Positions 6,071 to 12,307 of a stretch of 12,307 bases of DNA are shown one piece after another. Positions within the stretch are counted from its first letter, which is position 1. Every line of letters starts with the position of its first letter. Source of the stretch: Streptomycetales bacterium (GTDB lineage Bacteria > Actinomycetota > Actinomycetes > Prado026); assembly GCA_025361995.1 (NCBI GenBank), contig JANYIP010000196.1, positions 1-12,307 of the forward strand, given 5' to 3'. A program made the translations under genes and the position numbers. A model generated the notes under the pieces. The model saw nothing but the letters and a program-made list of their open reading frames with translations, was not told the DNA's origin and searched no databases.

Positions 6071-7264
6071 ATGTCCGACGAGCCGGGGTGGGTCTCGCCC
6101 AACTGGGACCCGACGCATCCCGAGGCCGGTGGGACGCCGCCCGTACCTCCGTCCTCGTACCCATCGCCCGCACAGCGGCCGCCCGCACAGCCGCCGCCCG
6201 CACAGCCGCCGCCCGCGCCGCCAGCCCAGCCGGGGTACTCCTACCAGGTCCCCCCGGGGCAGTACGGCAACAACTACGGCTACCAGCCGCTGGTGCCCAA
6301 GCCAGGGATCATCCCGTTGCGGCCGCTCGGGGTCGGCGAGATCCTCGACGGCGCGCTGTCAGTGGTCCGGCAGCACTGGAAGATCATGATCGGCCTCGCG
6401 GCGGCCGTCGTGTCCGTGACCGCGCTGATTCAGTTCGTGCTGCAGGTCACCGTGCTGCGCGACGCGGGCTCGCCGTTCACGTTCAGCTCGAGCTTCAGCA
6501 CGAACTTCGACTCCGGCGCGTCGACCCAACCGGTGTTCCGGTCTGGGTCGGGTCTGGGGACGCTCGGCTTCCTCGGTACGACGTTGCTCAACTGGATCGC
6601 GATCACGGTGCTGTCCGGGATTTTCACGGTCATCGTCAGCCAAGCCGTGCTCGGTCAGCGGGTCACCCTCACTGACGCCTGGGCGCGGGTGCGCCTGCAG
6701 ATCTGGCCCCTCATCGGGCTGTCATTCATGTCGGGCCTGTTCCTCGTCCTCGGCTACATCCTGTGCCTGATCCCCGGGATCTACCTCTACGTCGCGCTTG
6801 CCGTGTCGTCGCCGGTGCTGGTCCTGGAGCGCGGCCGTGTCTTCGCGTCGATGGGCCGCTCCCGGCGGCTGATCGAGAACAACTGGTGGCGCAGCGCCGG
6901 TATCCTGATCCTGGCGTACCTGATCACCGCGCTCGTCACGTTCGTGATCGCGATCCCGTTCGTCATCATCGGCGGCGGCTCCCTCTTCCTGAGCGCGAGC
7001 AGCGATGGCCTCAGCAGCGGGAGCTTCGTGTTCCTGGAGGCATGTACGACGGTGGCCACGATCATCGCTGGTGCCATCACGTACCCGTTCGCGGCCGCGA
7101 TCCGGGCGTTGCTCTACGTGGACCTGCGGATGCGCAAGGAGGGTCTGGACATCGAGCTGATGCGAGCTGCCGGCGCAGCGCCGCCCCAGCACGGTCAACC
7201 AGGGCAGTACGGTCAACCAGGGCCGTACGGGCAGTACGGGCAGTACGGGCAGCCGCCCGCGTGA
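6071..7264 (+). CDS. Multi-pass membrane protein with GPDPase-type membrane domain and low-complexity tails
   Basis: A 397-residue membrane protein, first gene of the plus-strand operon. Residues 1-80 are a soluble Pro/Gln/Tyr-rich tail built on tandem PPAQP units. Residues about 83-355 hold the membrane part, starting 'IIPLRPLGVGEILDGALSVVRQHWKIM', a signature of the DUF/GPDP-membrane-domain family seen at this locus in actinobacteria. Hydrophobic helices are at about 105-128, 166-195, 213-245, 275-303 and 320-350. The stretch 248-275 (PVLVLERGRVFASMGRSRRLIENNWW) is the characteristic cytoplasmic loop. The C terminus (372-397) is a Gly-Gln-Tyr-Pro repeat. No catalytic phosphodiesterase motif is visible, so an enzymatic role is unsupported. 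The ATG at 6071 has GGGGG 5 nt upstream; the open frame extends much further upstream but would run across mtrA, so it is not coding. The stop overlaps the next start by 1 nt. Confidence 0.85.
   Translation: MSDEPGWVSPNWDPTHPEAGGTPPVPPSSYPSPAQRPPAQPPPAQPPPAPPAQPGYSYQVPPGQYGNNYGYQPLVPKPGIIPLRPLGVGEILDGALSVVRQHWKIMIGLAAAVVSVTALIQFVLQVTVLRDAGSPFTFSSSFSTNFDSGASTQPVFRSGSGLGTLGFLGTTLLNWIAITVLSGIFTVIVSQAVLGQRVTLTDAWARVRLQIWPLIGLSFMSGLFLVLGYILCLIPGIYLYVALAVSSPVLVLERGRVFASMGRSRRLIENNWWRSAGILILAYLITALVTFVIAIPFVIIGGGSLFLSASSDGLSSGSFVFLEACTTVATIIAGAITYPFAAAIRALLYVDLRMRKEGLDIELMRAAGAAPPQHGQPGQYGQPGPYGQYGQYGQPPA
6165..6219. repeat. 15-bp tandem repeat encoding PPAQP units
   Basis: Three consecutive copies of CGCCCGCACAGCCGC at 6165-6179 (two mismatches), 6180-6194 and 6195-6209, followed by a degenerate partial copy to about 6219. 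The unit is five codons, so copy-number change keeps the frame. It encodes the proline/glutamine-rich tail of the membrane protein. Such repeats can expand or contract by slippage. Confidence 0.85.
7193..7255. repeat. 18-bp and 9-bp tandem repeats encoding GQPGQY / GQY units
   Basis: Two 18-bp copies starting GGTCAACCAGGG (7193-7210 and 7211-7228, one base different) are followed by two exact 9-bp copies of GGGCAGTAC (7229-7237, 7238-7246) and a degenerate third (7247-7255). All units are multiples of three and encode the Gly-Gln-Tyr-Pro C-terminal tail of the membrane protein. The near-identity at DNA level, not only protein level, points to recent duplication. Confidence 0.85.
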
Positions 7265-7932
7265 TGCTGCCGCTCGACGTACCGATCGACATCGGCCGGG
7301 ACGCCGCGGCGGACGCTGCCCGCCAGGAGCTGTCCAAGGCCGTGTACGCCGCGGACCGGCCGTCCCTCGCGCAGCAGGTGATCAACTGGGTGCTCGACCA
7401 CGTGCTCCGCACGCTGGCCGCCGTGTCGTCCGCGACGCCGGGGGGCATCCTCGGCCTCGTCGTGCTGGTCGCTCTCGTGGTGCTCGTCGTCTTCCTCGTA
7501 CGTCGCAAGACCGGGCCGCTGCGCCGAGCGGGTGCGGGTGACGTGCCCCTGTTCGTCGGCCGGCTGCGCGCCGCCGCCGAGTATCGCGCCGCCGCCGACA
7601 GTGCGGCCGCCGCCGGTGACTGGGACGAGGCGGTCCGGCAGCGGTTCCGGGCCGTCGTCCGCAGCCTGGAGGAGCGCGACATCCTCGACCCCCGCCCGGG
7701 CCGGACCGCCGGCGAGGCGACCGCCGACGCGGCCCGTGCGCTGCCGTCGTGCGCCGCCGGCCTGCGCGATGCGGCACGCTCGTTCGACGACGTCGCGTAC
7801 GGCGGCAGGCCCAGTGACCAGCAGGCTGACGCGCAGCTTCGCGAGCTCGACCGTCAGCTGGCCGCCGCCCGCCCAGCCGACGACAGCCAGACCGCCGGCC
7901 ACCTCGCCGACGCGTTCCACCCGGTCCGATGA
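7264..7932 (+). CDS. DUF4129 domain membrane protein
   Basis: A 222-residue protein with one transmembrane helix (about 60-79). A short N-terminal segment (1-58, probably extracytoplasmic, starting MLPLDVPIDIGRDAAADAARQEL) precedes it, and a cytoplasmic alpha-helical DUF4129 region follows (about 95-200). The family signature is clear: 'AVRQRFRAVVRSLEERDILDPRPGRTAGEATADAARALP' features at 123-161 and 'AARSFDDVAYGGRP' at 170-183. DUF4129 modules, in other organisms often fused to transglutaminase-like proteins, accompany MoxR-DUF58 pairs; their function is unknown. The ATG at 7264 overlaps the upstream stop by one base (TGATG); an adjacent GTG at 7261 is possible. It lacks its own Shine-Dalgarno site, so translation is likely coupled. 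The stop overlaps the next gene by 4 nt (ATGA). Confidence 0.88.
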   Translation: MLPLDVPIDIGRDAAADAARQELSKAVYAADRPSLAQQVINWVLDHVLRTLAAVSSATPGGILGLVVLVALVVLVVFLVRRKTGPLRRAGAGDVPLFVGRLRAAAEYRAAADSAAAAGDWDEAVRQRFRAVVRSLEERDILDPRPGRTAGEATADAARALPSCAAGLRDAARSFDDVAYGGRPSDQQADAQLRELDRQLAAARPADDSQTAGHLADAFHPVR

Positions 7933-9088
7933 CGACGGTCACGAGCACCCCGCTCGACCCGAGGGCCCGGGACAGGATCCGGTCGCTGCGCCGGCCGACG
8001 CTGGTCGTCGGCCTGGTCGTGATTGCGGTCGCGGCCATCACGTACGCCCGGGCCGGTGACAGCAACGCCTACCTCGACCCGAACGCGGCGTCGCCCGCTG
8101 GCGCGCGAGCCCTGCGGGTCCTGCTGGAGGAGCGCGGGGTCACCGTCGTGCCGGTGACGACCAGCCCGGCCGCCGCCGCGGAGGCGGGAACCGGCGACGC
8201 CCTGCTCGTCGACACCGCGCAGGACATCAGCGCGAAGGACCTCACCGTCCTCGCGCAGAGTCGGGCCGACCTCGTGCTGGTCGACCCCAGCCCGTCTGCA
8301 CTGCCCGTCCTCGCCCCGTGGCTCCAGGCCGTCGACACCGCGCCGGACGAGCCGCGCGACGCCGTGTGCACCCTCCCGGCTGCCGTCGCGGCCGGCCGTG
8401 CCGTGACCGGCGGCCTGACCTTCTCCGAGCTCGCGACGCACGGCGAGGTGGTCTCGCTGTGCTACGCCGTGGACGGCGCCGCGACGGTGGCGCAGGCGCG
8501 CCTGCTCGACGGCCGGACCGTGACCGTGCTGGGGTCCGGGAGCACGCTGACGAACGACCAGCTCGCCAACGAGGGCGACGCCGCGCTGGCCCTGAACCTC
8601 CTCGGCGCGCACCGCACCCTCGCCTGGTACGTCACGACGAACACGGTCGAAGACACGAGTGGGACCGCCTCGCTCGGCGACCTGCTCCCCCGCTGGGTGT
8701 ACCCGACCCTCCTGCAGCTCTTCGTCGCTGTCCTGCTGCTGGTGCTGTGGCAGGGGCGCCGCTTCGGGTCGGTGGTCACCGAGCCCCTCCCTGTCGTCGT
8801 CCGCGCCGCGGAGGCGACCGAGGGACGGGCCCGGCTGTACCGCAGGGCCGGTGCGAGGGACCGTGCAGCCCAGAACCTGCGCGCGGCGGCGTTGGCGCGA
8901 CTCATCCCGCTGGTCGGCCAGAGCCGGGCAGCGAACCCGGCCGCGGTGACCGAGGCGGTCGCTGCCAGGAGCGGGCGCACCGTCCCCGACGTGGGCGCCC
9001 TGCTGTACGGTGCCGCCCCGGCCGACGACGCAGCCCTGGTACGACTGGCCCACGAGCTCGATGTCCTGGAGAGGATGGTTCGGCACCC

Positions 9089-9092
<4 letters not shown>
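7929..9092 (+). CDS. DUF4350 domain membrane protein
   Basis: A 387-residue protein with transmembrane helices at about 23-41 and 256-275. The roughly 210 residues between them face outside and match DUF4350: 'YLDPNAASPAGARALRVLLEERGVTVV' (48-74), 'DALLVDTAQDIS' (90-101), 'ADLVLVDPS' (113-121) and 'VTVLGSGSTLTNDQLANEGDAALALNLLG' (198-226), a glutamine-amidotransferase-like fold without an obvious catalytic Cys triad. Two cysteines (C146, C178) lie in this outer domain and could form a disulfide. The cytoplasmic C-terminal 110 residues are helical, with conserved 'GRARLYRRAGARDRAAQNLRAA'. The ATG at 7929 overlaps the DUF4129 stop and the TGA overlaps the moxR start, both as ATGA, indicating strict co-translation. 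The gene is known only by family; its molecular role is unknown. Confidence 0.88.
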
Positions 9093-10090
<998 letters not shown>

Positions 10091-10110
10091 CGGCCCGCCC
10101 CCGCCCCCTG

Positions 10111-11403
10111 ATGGCTCTCTCCCGCCGACTGGCCCTGCTGGCGCTGCTGGGCGCCCTGGTGGTCGCCCTCACCGGGTCGATCTGGACCGTGCTGGCCGTC
10201 AACGCCGTCCTGCTCATCGGGGTGGCCGCCGACCTCGTGCTCGCCGGGTCGGTCCGCAGCCTGCGGCTGTCCCGCAGCGGCGACACCGCAGTCCGGCTCG
10301 GCGAGCCTGCCGACGTCACGCTGCGGATCAGCAATCCCGGCACCCGGCGGGTCCGGGCGGTGCTGCGCGACGCCTGGCCACCCTCGGCGGGGGTGGCGCG
10401 CCCGCGCACCTCGGTCGACCTGCCTCCTGGCGAGCGGCGCGTCATCACGACCGAGCTGCTGCCCACCCGTCGCGGGGACCGGATCGCCGAGCGGGTCACC
10501 GTACGGTCGCTGGGACCGATGGGGCTCGCTGCCCGGCAGGGGTCGCACTCAGCGCCGTGGAGGGTCAGGGTGCTGCCGCCGTTCACCTCACGCAAGCACC
10601 TGCCCAGCAAGCTCGCCCGGCTGCGCGACCTCGACGGGCGCACCGCGGTGCTCGTCCGTGGGCAGGGGACCGAGTTCGACTCCCTGCGCGAGTACGTCCC
10701 CGGTGACGACGTCCGCTCCATCGACTGGCGGGCCACCGCCCGGGCGGGGGACGTCGTGGTCCGTACCTGGCGGCCCGAGCGCGACCGCCGCGTGCTGCTG
10801 GTGCTGGACACAGGACGTACCTCCGCAGGTCGGGTCGGCGACGCCCCCCGGCTGGACGCTGCGATGGATGCCGCGCTGCTGCTCGCAGCGCTGGCCGCCC
10901 GGGCCGGCGACCGGGTCGACTTCATCGCCCACGACCGGGTGCTGCGCGCGGCGGTCTCCGGCACCTCGGCGACCGAGCTGCTGCCAGCGCTCGTCCAGGC
11001 CATGGCGCCGCTCGAGCCGCAGCTGGTCGAGCCGGACTGGGAGGCCATAGCGGCCGAGATCCTGCGTCGGGCCCCGCACCGCTGCCTCGTCGTCCTGCTC
11101 ACCGCGCTGGACCCGGCTCCCGTCGAGCACGGGCTGCTGCCGGTGCTGCCTCGGCTGACCCGCAAGCACCGGGTGCTGCTGGCGTCGGTGGCCGACCCGC
11201 GGATCGCTGAGATGGCGGCGTCGCGCGGGGACGCCGAGGCGGTGTACGACGCCGCGGCCGGCGCACGCGCCGGGCTCGACCGCCGCCGGGTCACCGCGGC
11301 GCTGGGACGTACCGGGGTCACGGTCGTCGAGGGCTCCCCCGACGACCTCCCGCCGCGGCTGGCCGACGGCTACCTCGCCCTCAAAGCCGCCGGCCTCCTC
11401 TAG
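10111..11403 (+). CDS. DUF58 (von Willebrand A-like) protein
   Basis: A 430-residue protein with two close N-terminal hydrophobic helices (about 6-22 and 25-45), a beta-rich middle (50-160) and the DUF58 signature 'EFDSLREYVPGDDVRSIDWRATAR' (188-211). A vWA-like domain follows, in which the metal-site loop reads LVLDTGRTSAG (230-240). This departs from the strict DxSxS pattern: D233 is kept, the two serines are G235 and T237. DUF58 proteins are typical MoxR partners. The gene begins 20 nt after the moxR stop. The leader is nearly all C and G, with no Shine-Dalgarno site before the ATG at 10111, so initiation probably relies on ribosomes finishing moxR. It is the last gene of the operon and ends at a convergent junction with the SpoIIM gene. 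Confidence 0.94.
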   Translation: MALSRRLALLALLGALVVALTGSIWTVLAVNAVLLIGVAADLVLAGSVRSLRLSRSGDTAVRLGEPADVTLRISNPGTRRVRAVLRDAWPPSAGVARPRTSVDLPPGERRVITTELLPTRRGDRIAERVTVRSLGPMGLAARQGSHSAPWRVRVLPPFTSRKHLPSKLARLRDLDGRTAVLVRGQGTEFDSLREYVPGDDVRSIDWRATARAGDVVVRTWRPERDRRVLLVLDTGRTSAGRVGDAPRLDAAMDAALLLAALAARAGDRVDFIAHDRVLRAAVSGTSATELLPALVQAMAPLEPQLVEPDWEAIAAEILRRAPHRCLVVLLTALDPAPVEHGLLPVLPRLTRKHRVLLASVADPRIAEMAASRGDAEAVYDAAAGARAGLDRRRVTAALGRTGVTVVEGSPDDLPPRLADGYLALKAAGLL

Positions 11404-11468
11404 CCCGCGTGCTCCCGGCTCGAGCCCCACGGCTACGGACCCGCGAGACCCCCGACCTCCGACCAGTG

Positions 11469-11532
11469 CGTTGATCATGGAGTTGTTGGGGTATTTGATC
11501 AAGGACAGACCCCAGCTACTCCATGATCAACG
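11469..11532. repeat. 64-nt near-perfect palindrome, possible bidirectional terminator or dispersed repeat
   Basis: CGTTGATCATGGAGT (11469-11483) and its exact reverse complement (11518-11532) form a 15-bp perfect stem. The inner 9-nt arms (11484-11492 and 11509-11517) continue it with one T-T mismatch and one G-T pair, leaving a 16-nt loop (11493-11508). TGATCA occurs three times: once in each arm and once in the loop. There is no T-tract on either strand, so it is not a classical intrinsic terminator. It may still act as one, as many actinobacterial terminators lack U-tails, or it may be a REP/MITE-like copy. Only one copy is inside this window. Confidence 0.75.
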
Positions 11533-11541
11533 AGAGCGGCC

Positions 11542-11566
11542 GGGGGCGGGGGCGGGGGGCGGGGGG
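11542..11566 (+). other. Four-tract G-quadruplex motif at the end of two converging genes
   Basis: On the plus strand there are G-runs of 5, 5, 6 and 6 bases at 11542-11546, 11548-11552, 11554-11559 and 11561-11566, separated by single C bases. This satisfies and exceeds the usual G-quadruplex pattern, and one-base loops favour a very stable parallel form. It touches the stop codon (11567-11569) of the minus-strand SpoIIM gene. Plus-strand readthrough RNA from the DUF58 operon would carry the G-rich strand just after the hairpin; the SpoIIM mRNA would carry the C-rich strand. Confidence 0.8.
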
Positions 11567-12307
11567 TCAGCTGATGGAGACGGGGCGGACGTCGCCCCTG
11601 CTAGCAGAGTCGAGGTCGCCGGTCTCGCCACCCAGCGCCGCCCGCCGGCCGAGCGTGAAGACGTACGCCATGAACGAGGCCCAAGCGCCGATGCCGATGC
11701 CGATGCGGGCCCACGTCGGCAGCGGGGAGGGCGTGACGAACGCCTCGATCGCCCCAGAGATCGCGAGGACCACTATGAGCCCGAGGGCCACGCTGATGGC
11801 CGCGCGCCCCTCGCGCCCGACCGCGACGGTACGTGTCTGGTCCCCCGGCGCGATGATCGTCCAGCCGAGCCGCAGCCCGACCCCGGCTCCGACGAACAGC
11901 GCCGTCAGCTCGAGCATCCCGTGCGGCAGGATCAGGCCGAAGAACAGGTCGAGCCGCCCGTGCGCCGCCATGAAGCCACCGACCCCGCCGACGTTCGCCG
12001 CATTGCTGAACAGCAGGTACGGGATGGGCAGCCCGAGCAGCCCGCCACTCGCGATGACCATGGCCGTCAGAAAGGCGTTGTTCGTCCACACCTTGAATGC
12101 GAAGGAGCCCGCCGGGTTGGAGCGGTAGTACGACGCGAAGTCCTGGCTCACCAGTTGTTTGACCTCGTCCGGACGCAACAGCTGTGACTGGACGTCCGGG
12201 TTGTCCGCGATCCACCAGCCGATCGCCAGGGTCACCAGGAGGAAGAGGACGGCCGTCGAGATCCACCACCAGCGGGCTCGGTAGACGGCGGCCGGGAAAC
12301 GTACGAG
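11567..12307 (-). CDS. SpoIIM (stage II sporulation protein M) family membrane protein, partial
   Basis: The frame is open from the stop at 11567 to the window edge, showing 246 residues; the true start is beyond 12307. A GTG at 12235 is only an internal codon, since conserved hydrophobic sequence (VYRARWWWISTAVLFLLVTLAIGWW) continues upstream of it. Helices are at about visible residues 13-32, 78-102, 119-150, 168-191 and 200-220. The SpoIIM signature 'FKVWTNNAFL' and 'LILPHGMLELTALFVGAGVGLRLG' (71-80, 125-148) is clear. In endospore formers SpoIIM works in the septal DMP peptidoglycan machinery; in non-sporulating actinobacteria the family sits beside MoxR/DUF58 genes, often with an RDD membrane protein next to it, with unknown function. 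It converges on the DUF58 gene rather than being in its operon. Confidence 0.92.
   Translation of the reverse strand, partial: LVRFPAAVYRARWWWISTAVLFLLVTLAIGWWIADNPDVQSQLLRPDEVKQLVSQDFASYYRSNPAGSFAFKVWTNNAFLTAMVIASGGLLGLPIPYLLFSNAANVGGVGGFMAAHGRLDLFFGLILPHGMLELTALFVGAGVGLRLGWTIIAPGDQTRTVAVGREGRAAISVALGLIVVLAISGAIEAFVTPSPLPTWARIGIGIGAWASFMAYVFTLGRRAALGGETGDLDSASRGDVRPVSIS

Larger units (their letters stand above)
11404..11566. other. Convergent intergenic region between DUF58 and SpoIIM genes
   Basis: No gene fits here. The left 65 bp (11404-11468) show nothing recognisable. The centre holds a 64-nt palindrome and the right end a four-tract guanine run, both annotated separately. The palindrome is conspicuously richer in A/T than its surroundings. 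Position between two converging genes suggests transcription termination in both directions. Confidence 0.6.

Noticed and set aside
11571..12187. Plus-strand open frames opposite the SpoIIM gene
   Set aside because: Arg/Pro/Asp-rich translations without domains, antisense to a clear SpoIIM family protein.
12235..12235. GTG at 12235 as the start of the SpoIIM gene
   Set aside because: The frame stays open with conserved-looking hydrophobic sequence to the window edge, so the true start lies outside.

Overview
The window is ordinary chromosomal DNA from a very GC-rich actinobacterium. The evidence is strong G/C third-position codon bias throughout, GTG as well as ATG starts, and the actinobacterial gene set mtrA-mtrB-lpqB followed by a comF-like gene and hpf. 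I cannot name a genus. I see no phage, transposase, CRISPR array, rRNA or tRNA.

Left half (1-5962, all minus strand, read right to left): mtrA (response regulator) - mtrB (sensor kinase) - lpqB (lipoprotein partner of MtrB) - a ComF-type phosphoribosyltransferase - a long-form ribosome hibernation factor (hpf). The first 16 codons of what looks like another response regulator start three bases after the hpf stop. mtrA, mtrB and lpqB are tightly packed (15-nt gap, then 8-nt overlap) and form a signalling operon for cell envelope and division homeostasis. comF is separated from lpqB by about 110 bp that carries a striking 11-bp direct repeat resembling DnaA boxes. hpf has its own 312-bp upstream region with a perfect 7-bp inverted repeat.

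Right half (6071-11403, plus strand): divergent from mtrA across only 108 bp lies a compact operon of five genes joined by 1-4 nt overlaps, except for a 20-nt gap before the last. It encodes a multi-pass membrane protein with Pro/Gln- and Gly-Gln-Tyr-rich tails, a DUF4129 protein, a DUF4350 protein, a MoxR AAA+ ATPase and a DUF58 (von Willebrand A-like) protein. A SpoIIM-family membrane protein converges on it from the right edge on the minus strand and is cut by the window end. The MoxR-DUF58-DUF4129-DUF4350-SpoIIM association is a recurring actinobacterial neighbourhood with no settled function. It looks like an AAA+/vWA remodelling machine acting on membrane-anchored partners, and it is the best candidate here for an under-described system.

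The 163-bp convergent gap (11404-11566) holds the most unusual non-coding signals: a 64-nt near-perfect palindrome (15 perfect outer base pairs, three TGATCA sites), then a four-tract guanine run with one-base loops that abuts the SpoIIM stop codon.
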